Below are positions 25,448-33,683 of a stretch of DNA of 64,000 bases, one piece after another. This DNA comes from an uncultured Latescibacterota bacterium (GTDB lineage: Bacteria; Latescibacterota; UBA2968; UBA8231). The translations under genes and the position numbers were made by a program. Position 1 is the first letter of the stretch. Each line of letters begins with the position of its first letter. The stretch lies in the NCBI GenBank assembly GCA_958295495.1, contig OY282352.1:5402049-5466048 (forward strand), written 5' to 3'. Under the pieces are notes generated by a model. That model was not told the origin of the DNA, did not search any database, and was given only the letters and a program-made list of their open reading frames with translations.

Positions 25448-27553
25448 ATGACCGAATACTCATCGTCTAAAAAAATTAAGCCATTGTCCGACGTTGTGAG
25501 CGGTGTGCGCCAATTGACACTGGATGAACTAATTCGCCCGCGGCAAACGGAACACAGCCTCAGTATAGATCGCGCCTTTCCCGAGGAATTTGTCAACGAC
25601 CTTTCCCGCCAGGAGGTGTTCAACAAACATCTCTTTCGTCCAAACACGTATCTGCACAAGTGGTGGGCACGGCGGTGCGGGTCCACGTTTCGCACCATAC
25701 TCAAGCAATTTGCGGCCAACCGCGAGTACCGCGATTACTACGCATCTGGCGGGCTGGAAGGCCTAACTGTGCTCGACCCAATGATGGGAGGCGGCACGAC
25801 CCTGCACGAGGCGATTCGCCTCGGTGCGAACGTCATCGGTGCGGATATAGACCCCATCCCGATTGTGCAGGCTCGAGCGTCGCTCACGCAGGTCGAGTTG
25901 ACAGGTTTGCGAGCGGCTTTCAATAGATTTTTCGCCGATCTGCACAGTAGCTTGGGGCCTTATTTCCAGACCGAATGTCCGGTCTGCGAGCAGACTGCGG
26001 ATATCCAGTACGTGCTGCACGGGCTGCGTAAAAAGTGCGCTTGTCGGAATGTCGTGCAGATTGACCAGTACGATTTGCGACACGAAGACGACGCGAAAAT
26101 CAGCATTTGCCCTGAGAGCTGGGAAATTTATCGCAAGCAAAATGGGCAGCAGGCCGCCGTTGAAACGTTGTCTTCGCCGACCGGAACGGTCGGTGCAACC
26201 GCGAATTTGATTACCAAAGCTGAAAAAGAGTGTCCTAGCTGCGGTCAGAAGTACGAGGAACTGCTCGATGTGCCACTTTATGCGCGCTATACGCCGATTG
26301 CGATTGTTGCGGCCTGCCCCGAGCACGGCAGCTTTTTCCGTTCGCCTAGCAAAGCGGACTTGATGCGAATCAAGCGGGCCGATGAGCGGCGCAGCGAATT
26401 GGATTTCGGGCCGTTGGAGGACTTTAGGGTGCATGACGGCCCCAAGTCTGGCGACTTGCTAAGGCACCATGTCCGTTCGTACCTCGACGTTTTTTCATCC
26501 CGTCAGCTACTGTACTTGCAGCAAGCGATTCGGCAACTGCGCGACTACGAGGGCATGGATAGACTCACGCTTGGGATGCTTGTGTCCACGTCTTTAGAGT
26601 TCAATGCAATGCTCTGCGGGTACAAGGGTTGGTACAAACGCCGTCCGGGCGCGATTCGGCACGTTTTCGCTTTGCATGCCTATTCGTTCCAATACACGGT
26701 GCTGGAGAACAACCCGGTCAATCCTCGTAAGTCGTCCGGCAACCTGCAATTACTCTTTCGCGACCGGATTGAGCGGGGACGCAAGTGGTCGGTATTGCCC
26801 GTTGAACGGAAAATTGAGAAAGACGGCAAAAGGGAGTTAGTCAAGATACCGGGAGAATTTGATGACGGCGTTGAGGTTTTCACTCAGGCTGAGCTCGTGC
26901 ATGATCGGAGCCGGTTTTGGCTCATTCAGGGCGATTCGCAGAGCTTGCCTCTCGACGACCATTCCGTAGATGTAATCGCGACCGATCCTCCCTATTACGA
27001 CAGTGTGCAGTACAGCAATTTAGCGGCTTTTTTTCGGGTGTGGCTGAAGCGACTACTGCCCGACGAGGCCAAGTGGAATTACGACGAATCCGATAGTGCG
27101 GTCGCGACAAAAGCGACTGCTGGCACCAGCAATTTTATGCGGGTGCTCGCGGGAATTTTCGCGGAGTGTGGGCGCGTCCTAAAGAAGCAGACCGGGCGGA
27201 TGGTGTTTACTTTTCACCACTGGGATCCCGGCGCGTGGGCCGAACTCACGTTGGCTCTCAAAAGCGCCGAGTTTAGGCTGATGAACGCTTACGTAGTGTA
27301 TTCCGAACATCCTATCTCAGTACACATCCGCAACTTGAACTCGATCCGGCACGACAGCGTTTTGGTTTTCGCTCTCGACGGCAAGGGCTCGTCCACTCCG
27401 TGGACGCCCTTGGACGCTATTGACACAAACGACAGCGAAACGTTTTGCCGGCAATGCGGCGCAACGCTGGGCTGGTTGTTGGAAAGTGCATTCTCGCCGG
27501 CCGAAATTCGCGCCGCTTGGAAAAAGCTCATCCGGGATGGAACTGATGGCTAA
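25448..27553 (+). CDS. Adenine-type DNA methylase with Zn ribbons, COG1743/DUF1156-like (R-M system 2)
   Basis: A 701-residue cytoplasmic protein. The ATG at 25448 follows GGAGGGA. The N-terminal KWWARR motif at 71-76 is typical of COG1743-type methylases, followed by SAM motif I LDPMMGGGTTLHEA at 109-122. A cysteine-rich section holds a CPVC...CAC cluster near 178-200 and CPSC near 262, probably zinc ribbons. The catalytic motif D513-P-P-Y (TDPPYYDSVQYSNL) lies far downstream of motif I. DPPY usually means N6-adenine, less often N4-cytosine methylation. Its end overlaps the NotI-like nuclease gene by eight bases, so the two are translated together. Composition differs from the flanking CehA-like genes, consistent with acquisition as a cassette. 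Confidence 0.83.
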   Translation: MTEYSSSKKIKPLSDVVSGVRQLTLDELIRPRQTEHSLSIDRAFPEEFVNDLSRQEVFNKHLFRPNTYLHKWWARRCGSTFRTILKQFAANREYRDYYASGGLEGLTVLDPMMGGGTTLHEAIRLGANVIGADIDPIPIVQARASLTQVELTGLRAAFNRFFADLHSSLGPYFQTECPVCEQTADIQYVLHGLRKKCACRNVVQIDQYDLRHEDDAKISICPESWEIYRKQNGQQAAVETLSSPTGTVGATANLITKAEKECPSCGQKYEELLDVPLYARYTPIAIVAACPEHGSFFRSPSKADLMRIKRADERRSELDFGPLEDFRVHDGPKSGDLLRHHVRSYLDVFSSRQLLYLQQAIRQLRDYEGMDRLTLGMLVSTSLEFNAMLCGYKGWYKRRPGAIRHVFALHAYSFQYTVLENNPVNPRKSSGNLQLLFRDRIERGRKWSVLPVERKIEKDGKRELVKIPGEFDDGVEVFTQAELVHDRSRFWLIQGDSQSLPLDDHSVDVIATDPPYYDSVQYSNLAAFFRVWLKRLLPDEAKWNYDESDSAVATKATAGTSNFMRVLAGIFAECGRVLKKQTGRMVFTFHHWDPGAWAELTLALKSAEFRLMNAYVVYSEHPISVHIRNLNSIRHDSVLVFALDGKGSSTPWTPLDAIDTNDSETFCRQCGATLGWLLESAFSPAEIRAAWKKLIRDGTDG

Positions 27554-28394
27554 GAATCTAGCTAGGCGTCCAGCAGAAATTTTTGGATATCCGATAAGAA
27601 ATCAATCCGAGGCGGCGCAAGACGCTCGCGGGAAGCATTGGTGTCCGTTCCTAGAGGAGCAGTGTAGAAAGAAAAGTCGGCTGATTGATTTTCCTTTTGG
27701 TGTCTGTTCCGTGGAGTACGACGGCGGGATCCGCACAATTTGTCCACATCGCTTTGAAGAACGCGGAGCAACCGATGGAGTCGCCCGGGTTTTGGAGGAT
27801 ATTGCGGTACACTATTTTGGCAATACGGACAACACGGTTGTTTTTCCCGAAGTCGCTCTGCCTAGTGTGGGCAGCATCGATTACGTCATAGTCAAACACA
27901 AACCGATGCAAGCCGTGGTGGACGAATTTGTCGCCGTCGAATTTCAGTCCGATTCTACGACCGAAACCGGAGGGTTGGTTCGCGGAATATGCGATTTTTG
28001 TGAAGGGCGCGACTTACAGAGTCAATCCTACAAGTTTGGTATGAATACCTACGATTCGATAAAGCGCTCCATTACTCAACTGATGAATAAAGGCATCGTG
28101 TACGAGGCTTGGAACTCGAAGTGCTACTGGGTTATACAAGAGTATATTTATGCGGATTTGGTCGCCCGATACGGCCTCAAGAAGAAGGGGTTTTCACTGA
28201 GACATGCTTCCGTATTCGCGCTGTACGATATAGTGACAAAGGGCGATCGCTTGACGTTAAAACGCACTCGCTTCATATCGACCACAGTCAATCAGATATA
28301 TCAAGCGATGCGAAATAGGCCCATGCCGAACAAAGATAATTTTGTGAAAGCGTTAAACAAAAAGCTGAGACTTAGGCTGGATGTGCGTGATTAG
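27546..28394 (+). CDS. NotI-like restriction endonuclease (R-M system 2)
   Basis: A 282-residue protein. Two start codons are possible; the ATG at 27546 has GGGATGGA upstream, and the ATG at 27537 is the alternative. The N-terminus carries the four-cysteine metal site typical of the NotI family: C33 (CPFLEEQC), C40, C54 (FGVCSV) and C66 (ICPHR), after EIFGYPI. The active site fits the unusual NotI version of PD-(D/E)XK, with D111 (SIDYVIV) and E131-F-Q133 (VAVEFQ), where glutamine replaces the standard lysine. The C-terminal half is alpha/beta and less conserved. It cuts DNA unless the partner methylase has modified the site. Whether the target is GCGGCCGC is doubtful: that site has no adenine and occurs unmodified in this text at 28639-28646. 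Confidence 0.8.
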   Translation: MAKNLARRPAEIFGYPIRNQSEAAQDARGKHWCPFLEEQCRKKSRLIDFPFGVCSVEYDGGIRTICPHRFEERGATDGVARVLEDIAVHYFGNTDNTVVFPEVALPSVGSIDYVIVKHKPMQAVVDEFVAVEFQSDSTTETGGLVRGICDFCEGRDLQSQSYKFGMNTYDSIKRSITQLMNKGIVYEAWNSKCYWVIQEYIYADLVARYGLKKKGFSLRHASVFALYDIVTKGDRLTLKRTRFISTTVNQIYQAMRNRPMPNKDNFVKALNKKLRLRLDVRD

Positions 28395-28425
28395 AAGACC
28401 GTTATGTATGTATGACCGCATCGGA

Positions 28426-28440
28426 ATATATTGAGCGGCC
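28426..28440 (+). repeat. Direct repeat, right copy, flanking R-M cassette 2
   Basis: A perfect second copy of the 15-base sequence at 25405-25419. It lies 31 bases after the nuclease stop codon and 24 bases before the start of the second CehA-like gene. The corresponding -35 position is not well conserved here. Confidence 0.8.
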
Positions 28441-28464
28441 CTTCACCTTAGAAAGGAAGCTGTG

Positions 28465-30951
28465 ATGAGCGACCAGTTTGTGCCGTTGGATTTGAGCGCA
28501 GTCTATAACGCCGGCGTTGGCAATGTTGAGTCCCCAGGCGGCAAGCTCTGGCCGGCACCTGACGACGCGCCCGACAATACCCCGCTCGTGGGGCTGCCCT
28601 GGGGTGAGCAGCAGTTTTGGGGTGTGCCCTTTAGCTTGGCGGCCGCAGGTGCTGTCCGGTCCGTAGTGCTGGTGGCGCAAAAGGCCGGGGATGGGGTGAG
28701 CGCGTCGGCGGAAATTCCGATAAACGCCAAGGCGCGGCGCATCCTCTACACCCACGCTTGTGCGCCGGTGCCGGGAGCATGGGCCACGGTCGAGGGCACG
28801 GGCGAGGAGATTGGCACCTATCGCGTCCTCTATGCCGACGGCAGCTTTGTTGAGCAGCCGCTGCGCCGTCGCTTTGAAATCCACGACGTGCAGGTGCCTT
28901 GGGGGCACCATCCCTTTCTCTGCCGCAATTGCCGCCACTTCTACGCGGTGCCGCTGGACAGCCGCGAGCATAGCTATGGCATGGTGCAGACCGGGACCTT
29001 TACGCGCGAGGGCAGCGATTTGCAAGGCTGGTGGCTCTACGACTGGGAAAATCCCGCACCCGACGAGGAAATCGCGGCCATCGCCGTGTCGGCGGCTGGC
29101 TCCACGGCGCTAGCTTTGGCCGGCATTACGCTCTGTCACGAGGAGCGCGATCCTTTTGCCTGGCCGGCGCGGCAGGAGGTGGCGCTGCGGGTCGATGCCG
29201 AAGGAGCGCCCGAGGTGGCGATGGAGCGCGGCGAAATCGTGCGCCGGGATCAGCTCTGGGTGCCGAGTGCAGATTTCCTCACCTCCGAGGAAGCCGGCTG
29301 GGGCCGGGGTGGCCAAGAGACGGTTGCCGGTGGCTATCTGGAAATCCACGGCTCAACCGAAGGTCAGCTCGCCATCAAGACGGGGGACGACGAAGAGCGC
29401 ATTGGCTGGGGCGAAGTGCTCAAGAAAAAGAAGGTCGCCCAAGGCAAGGTGCGGATCGAGGTCGTCGCGCCGTCCGGCAAGCAGTGGGTTCACGTGCGGG
29501 TCGAGGACGCGGATACCGGCCAGCCGGTGGGAACCCGCGTCCACTTCCGCTCGGAGCACGGAGCCTATCTGGCGCCGCACGGACACCAAGCCGACGTCAA
29601 TGTGGCTTGGTTTGAGGACATGGGCGGCGACTGCAAGACCGGGGGTGTACCCTACGCCTATATCGACGGCACCTGCCAGATCGACTTGCCCATCGGCCCG
29701 GTGTACGCCGAGGTCGTGCGCGGCTTTGAGTACCAGCCGTTGCGCCAGCAGATCGAGATCAAGCCTGGGCAGCGCGCGCTGACCCTCAAGGTCAAACGCG
29801 CCTTTGACATGAAGCAGCGCGGCTACTATTCGGGGGATACCCACGTGCATTTCCTCTCCTCCCAGTCGGCCCACCTAGAGGCCGAGGCCGAGGACCTCAA
29901 CGTGGTGCATCTGTTGGCCAGCCAGTGGGGCCGGCTGTTTACCTCGTGGGAGGAGTTTACCGGCGGCTTGGCACCGACCAGCAGCCGCGAACACTTGGTT
30001 TGGGTCAGCCAAGAGAACCGGCAACACGTGCTCGGCCACATCAGCTTGCTCGGCCTCAAGGAACTGGTCGCGCCGATGTGTACCGGCGGCGCCAACGAGG
30101 ATTGGGTCGGCGGGTCGGTGGATGCGCTGATGGCCGATTGGGCCGAGGAGTGCAAAAAACAGGGCGGGCTGGTCATTATGCCGCATATACCGCTGCCCGA
30201 TTTTGAGAACGCGGCCAACATCGTCTTGGGCCACGCCGACGCCGGTGAGATGTGCTGGATTTGGGAAGGCGAAAAGATCAGTTCGGCCGAGCAGGGCTAC
30301 TACCGCTGGCTCAACGTGGGCCAGAAGCTGCCGATTGTCGGCGGCACCGACAAGATGTCCAACGGCCGCATTTTGGGTGGCTCGCGCACCTATATCAAGC
30401 TGGGCGACGGCGAGGAGTTTACCTTTGACAACTGGTGCCAAGCCGTGCGACGCGGTCAGACGTTTGCCAGCACCGGCGCGATGATTGATCTAAAGGTTGA
30501 GGGGCGGGAGATGGGCGAGGAAATCCACCTGCCCGGCAACGGCGGCACGGTCGAAGTGGTGGCGACTGCCGACAGCGTTTGGCCGCTTACCGGGCTGGAG
30601 TTGGTTTGCAATGGCGAGTCCGTTGCGCGCGAGATCGCCGCGTCTGGGGACCAGCAGCTCGCGCTGAGGTTCAAGCTCGAGGCCAAGTCTTCGTGCTGGG
30701 TCGCGGCTCGCTGTTGGGGGTCGCACTACACGGACGCTGGGCCGGTGATGGCCCATTCCTCGCCGGTCTATATCGACGTGGGTCGGCGCTGCGCGTTTGC
30801 GCCAGCCGAGGGCAATTATCTGCTGACGCACCTTGAGGGTGGCATTGCTTGGGCCGAAAGGATTGGCGTCTTCCGCAACGAGGCAATCCGCCAGCGGCTG
30901 ATTGGACTGTTCAACGAGGCTCGGGGCGAGTTGCTCCGGCGAATGCAGTGA
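28465..30951 (+). CDS. CehA/McbA-family PHP-domain metallohydrolase-like protein, copy 2
   Basis: An 828-residue protein. The ATG at 28465 follows AAAGGAAG; an in-frame GTG directly precedes it. Domain order is as in copy 1: an unassigned beta-rich N-terminal region opening with PLDLSAVYNAGV, then RVHFRSEHGAYLAPHGH, then a PHP-type metal site with HVH at about 460-462, IMPHIPLPD and GGTDKM. No signal peptide. The two copies keep the same order of motifs throughout and look like an old tandem duplication that was later split by the R-M cassette. A PhyH-type dioxygenase follows 42 bases on and may belong to the same pathway. Confidence 0.8.
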   Translation: MSDQFVPLDLSAVYNAGVGNVESPGGKLWPAPDDAPDNTPLVGLPWGEQQFWGVPFSLAAAGAVRSVVLVAQKAGDGVSASAEIPINAKARRILYTHACAPVPGAWATVEGTGEEIGTYRVLYADGSFVEQPLRRRFEIHDVQVPWGHHPFLCRNCRHFYAVPLDSREHSYGMVQTGTFTREGSDLQGWWLYDWENPAPDEEIAAIAVSAAGSTALALAGITLCHEERDPFAWPARQEVALRVDAEGAPEVAMERGEIVRRDQLWVPSADFLTSEEAGWGRGGQETVAGGYLEIHGSTEGQLAIKTGDDEERIGWGEVLKKKKVAQGKVRIEVVAPSGKQWVHVRVEDADTGQPVGTRVHFRSEHGAYLAPHGHQADVNVAWFEDMGGDCKTGGVPYAYIDGTCQIDLPIGPVYAEVVRGFEYQPLRQQIEIKPGQRALTLKVKRAFDMKQRGYYSGDTHVHFLSSQSAHLEAEAEDLNVVHLLASQWGRLFTSWEEFTGGLAPTSSREHLVWVSQENRQHVLGHISLLGLKELVAPMCTGGANEDWVGGSVDALMADWAEECKKQGGLVIMPHIPLPDFENAANIVLGHADAGEMCWIWEGEKISSAEQGYYRWLNVGQKLPIVGGTDKMSNGRILGGSRTYIKLGDGEEFTFDNWCQAVRRGQTFASTGAMIDLKVEGREMGEEIHLPGNGGTVEVVATADSVWPLTGLELVCNGESVAREIAASGDQQLALRFKLEAKSSCWVAARCWGSHYTDAGPVMAHSSPVYIDVGRRCAFAPAEGNYLLTHLEGGIAWAERIGVFRNEAIRQRLIGLFNEARGELLRRMQ

Positions 30952-30964
30952 AGCGCTTTACTCG

Positions 30965-30979
30965 CCGACCAGCGGTCGG
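30965..30979 (+). promoter_or_regulatory. Small perfect dyad between the CehA-like and PhyH genes
   Basis: CCGACC-AGC-GGTCGG, a six-base stem with a three-base loop, 14 bases before the PhyH start codon and just upstream of its ribosome site. There is no T-run, so it is not a standard terminator. It may affect translation or mRNA processing. Confidence 0.35.
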
Positions 30980-30993
30980 TGAAAGGATGGACG

Positions 30994-31869
30994 ATGCTCA
31001 CGCAAGTACAGATCGACAAATTCCACCGCAACGGCTTTCTCAACGGCGGGCGCGTGCTCTCCGACGAGGAACTTGGTGAATTAAGCGACACACTCGACGA
31101 GATTTTGACCAAAGGCCCGGACGGCTTTGTCCCTGGCGAGGCGCAGCCGGTATCCTTCCGCGACCTAGCCGGCGTCAGCGTCAGCGAGCATCCGGTGTGG
31201 CAGATCGTCAATATCTGGGAAGCCGCGCCGGCTTGGGAGCGACTGATTTATCACCCGGCTGTCGTCCGGGGGATCAGCCAACTTACCGGCCATGCCGACC
31301 TCCAGGTCTGGCACGACCAGATCCAGTACAAACCCGCCCGCTACGGCGGCTCGACCCACTGGCACCAAGACGCGCCCTTGTGGCCGATCATCAAGCCGAT
31401 GACGCCGGTCTCGGCGTGGATTCCCTTGGATGACGCGACCGAGGACAACGGCTGCATGTGGATGGTGCCCGGCAGCCACAAGTGGGGCAACCAGATTGCA
31501 TTTTTGCGTACGCAGGGCAATTTGTCGCTGCTGGAAAACTTCAAGGACTTACAGGGCTTTACCCCGCCAGCCGACGCCGAGATCCGCGAGGTCGAGGCCC
31601 GACCGTGCCCAGTGATGCGCGGGGAGGTCTCCTTCCACCACTCGCTGACTTGGCACGGCTCGCCGTTTAATCAGTCGCACCGGCCTCGGCGCGCCATTGC
31701 CATCCACTACATGACCGGCGCGGCGCGCTTTGACCAAAGCGGCGAGCACCTTATGAAGCAGTTCGTCGCTTTGCCCGACGACGCGCCCATGGCCGCGGCC
31801 GGCCGGCACTTTCCGGTGGTGTGTCGCGATGGGGAGCCGGTGGGGGTGCCGGCGCGGTTGCGGGCTTAG
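30994..31869 (+). CDS. Phytanoyl-CoA dioxygenase (PhyH) family protein
   Basis: A 291-residue cytoplasmic protein. The start chosen is the ATG at 30994 behind AAAGGA; the GTG 15 bases earlier overlaps that ribosome site. It has the Fe(II)/2-oxoglutarate motif H124-Q-D126 (THWHQDAPLW), the distal iron ligand H221 (LTWHGSPFN) and an arginine at about 232-233 for 2-oxoglutarate. AWIPLDDATEDNGCMWMVPGSH is the usual PhyH core. Such enzymes hydroxylate small molecules, and the substrate here is open. It ends on a TTAG overlap with the convergent CreD-like gene. Confidence 0.87.
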   Translation: MLTQVQIDKFHRNGFLNGGRVLSDEELGELSDTLDEILTKGPDGFVPGEAQPVSFRDLAGVSVSEHPVWQIVNIWEAAPAWERLIYHPAVVRGISQLTGHADLQVWHDQIQYKPARYGGSTHWHQDAPLWPIIKPMTPVSAWIPLDDATEDNGCMWMVPGSHKWGNQIAFLRTQGNLSLLENFKDLQGFTPPADAEIREVEARPCPVMRGEVSFHHSLTWHGSPFNQSHRPRRAIAIHYMTGAARFDQSGEHLMKQFVALPDDAPMAAAGRHFPVVCRDGEPVGVPARLRA

Positions 31870-33107
31870 TCGGACTTCCGGGCCGTGGCTGGTGGTCGGG
31901 CAAACGCGGCCGACCAGTCCATCCGTCCGGTGAACTGCATGGCGGCGAAGAGAGTGGCGATACAGAGGACGGTGATGGCCAAGCCGGTATAGCCGACAAA
32001 GAAGAAGGTGTAGGAGAACAGGACCAAGTAAATGAATTGGGCCAAGCCCACCTCCACCAAGGCCAGCCGCAAGCCGACCACCAGCCGCATGTAGGAGACG
32101 ACCAAGAAAACGGACACGGCTGCGGCCACCAAAAAGGCGTAGTGGATGAGCAAGTGGTCGGCCAGATAGGCCAACAGCAGGTGGAAGCTGAAAAAGGCCG
32201 CGCCGATGAAGAAGTAATTCATCGGGTGGATATCGATGCCTTTGACCGCGGCGAAGACGAAGAGCAAAAAGAAAAAGAGAAAGAGGGAGATGGGAGCGGC
32301 CTCGGTCACGTCTTGTACCCAAGGGCCTGGGTTGAGGCGGGCGGGCATGACCATGCCGAGGGAGGCTCCGGTGAGCAAGCGGTCGTACTGCCAGGTGAGA
32401 CGCCAGCCCTCGGCGGTGCGCTCCTTGTGGGTGGGTGCTAGGCTTTGGTGCGGAAAATCGATGGCGTCGAAATCAGTGTGCATAGTCAACTCAAAATCGG
32501 AGACTTGCTCGACGTGGTCGCCGAAGCGGTACTCCCACTGTTCCAGCCCCTGCGATTGATAGGAAAGACGGATCTGGAGGCTCTGGCCCGGTGCTAAATG
32601 CAGCGGCTGCTGCAGGTGCCCTTCCGCCAGAGGCAGCGGGGCGATGGGTTGGCCGTCGATAGACAGGGTGAAATCGTCGTACACGGCTTGGGAAGTAGGC
32701 AGGGCCAGATCGAAGGTCAGGTCGAGGGGTCGGTCGGTCGCGTTGGTCGCGGTATAGGTGGCGTCTAGGTCCACTTGGTAGGTGGCGTACCACAGCAGGC
32801 CCTTGCGGCGGTGGTCGAGGTGGAGATCGGCTTGTAGGCGGCTGGCTTGCAAGGGCAGGAAGTGCCGCCGCTCAATGAAGTGCTCTACTGCTTGGCCGTC
32901 GGGGGCCTGTTTGACGACGGTTTCCTCGGTGGTCCAATACAGGAGCGGGGCGCGCTGGGACTGGGGGGTGCCCCACAATTGACCCACCGCGGCTTTGAGC
33001 TTGGTGTCTTGGTGGTGAGTGCGGTAGGAGACGACCTGCGCCAAGATGAGCCAAGCAACACTCGTGCAGGCAAAAATGAAGCCGATGGCGGCGATGCGGT
33101 ACAACAT
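31866..33107 (-). CDS. CreD-like inner membrane protein
   Basis: A 413-residue protein. The start ATG at 33107 has AGGAG upstream. One N-terminal membrane segment is followed by a large beta-rich extracytoplasmic region of roughly residues 30-265. At least six C-terminal membrane segments follow, with the motifs HPMNYFFIGAAFFSFHLLL, SYTFFFVGYTGLA and GRMDW. This layout matches the CreD family, named from colicin E2 tolerance in enterobacteria. No creABC regulators are nearby, so regulation may differ here. Its start codon and 5-prime region lie inside the 85-base tandem repeat that follows. Confidence 0.78.
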   Translation of the reverse strand: MLYRIAAIGFIFACTSVAWLILAQVVSYRTHHQDTKLKAAVGQLWGTPQSQRAPLLYWTTEETVVKQAPDGQAVEHFIERRHFLPLQASRLQADLHLDHRRKGLLWYATYQVDLDATYTATNATDRPLDLTFDLALPTSQAVYDDFTLSIDGQPIAPLPLAEGHLQQPLHLAPGQSLQIRLSYQSQGLEQWEYRFGDHVEQVSDFELTMHTDFDAIDFPHQSLAPTHKERTAEGWRLTWQYDRLLTGASLGMVMPARLNPGPWVQDVTEAAPISLFLFFFLLFVFAAVKGIDIHPMNYFFIGAAFFSFHLLLAYLADHLLIHYAFLVAAAVSVFLVVSYMRLVVGLRLALVEVGLAQFIYLVLFSYTFFFVGYTGLAITVLCIATLFAAMQFTGRMDWSAAFARPPATARKSD

Positions 33108-33267
33108 GATAGCTCTCCTTCAATTGCGTTTATGTTTGAACGCTTCGCCGATAGCTAAAGTTCCACTTACCGGAGTGTGGGGGGTACAACATGATAACCC
33201 TCCTTCAATTGCGTTTGCGTTTGAACGCTTCGCCGATAGCTAAAGTTCCACTTACCGGAGTGTGGGG
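33098..33267. repeat. 85-bp tandem duplication including the creD-like start codon
   Basis: Two head-to-tail copies (33098-33182 and 33183-33267) that differ at only a few bases. Each copy holds the minus-strand start (GTACAACAT on this strand), the ribosome site (CTCCTT), and the segment with CGCTTCGCCGATAGCTAAAG and CCACTTACCGGAGTGTGGGG. The copy nearer the gene is the functional 5-prime end. The distal copy gives a second start and ribosome site without a gene body. Confidence 0.85.
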
Positions 33268-33326
33268 ATTAGGCCGCTCGGTCTTCGACTGCTAGATTGC
33301 GTCGGTCGCTTCCGGCGGTCGGTAGC

Positions 33327-33494
33327 GTCATTCCCGCGCACCCGCGTACGCGGGAATCCAGGGCGTCAAAGGCGTCAAACGCTGACCTCTGATCTCGAAA
33401 ATTCGTCATTCCCGCCCGCGCACGGGAATCCAGTTTCCTCGGTTGGGGAGCGATACTGGACGCCACCGTCATTCCCGCGAAAGCGGGAATCCAG
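33327..33494. repeat. Three dRS3-like palindromic repeats
   Basis: Three copies of the widespread pattern GTCATTCCCGC...GCGGGAATCCAG, at 33327-33361, 33405-33433 and 33468-33494. Each has inverted arms ATTCCCG/CGGGAAT around a variable core. This matches the dRS3/REP-like class known from Neisseria and other bacteria. Such repeats are intergenic and can serve as recombination or insertion points. The remaining sequence to 33683 holds no recognisable gene; the string CGCTATGATTG occurs twice there (about 33610 and 33680). Confidence 0.8.
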
Positions 33495-33683
33495 TGAATC
33501 CACGGTCGGGCTGGCCCCGTGCGCAACGTCAGTTAAATAATCTAATGGCAGTTGTAAACCCCGGTCAGTGCGTTGTTTGCTGGGATGGTCGCCGGGGCAG
33601 CTATTAAGGCGCTATGATTGTGCGGTCCCGCGTCGGCTTGCTGGCTTGCTGGACGGGACGCTTGGGGCCGATATTGGGACGCT

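Noticed and set aside
20215-28394. Defence island of the BREX or DISARM type because of two large methylases
   Set aside because: No PglZ, BrxC, helicase or PLD-type gene is present; each methylase has its own nuclease, so two simple type II systems explain the region.
33327-33494. Possible CRISPR array from three similar repeats
   Set aside because: The copies differ in length and core sequence, the spacing is uneven, they are palindromic interspersed repeats, and no cas gene is nearby.
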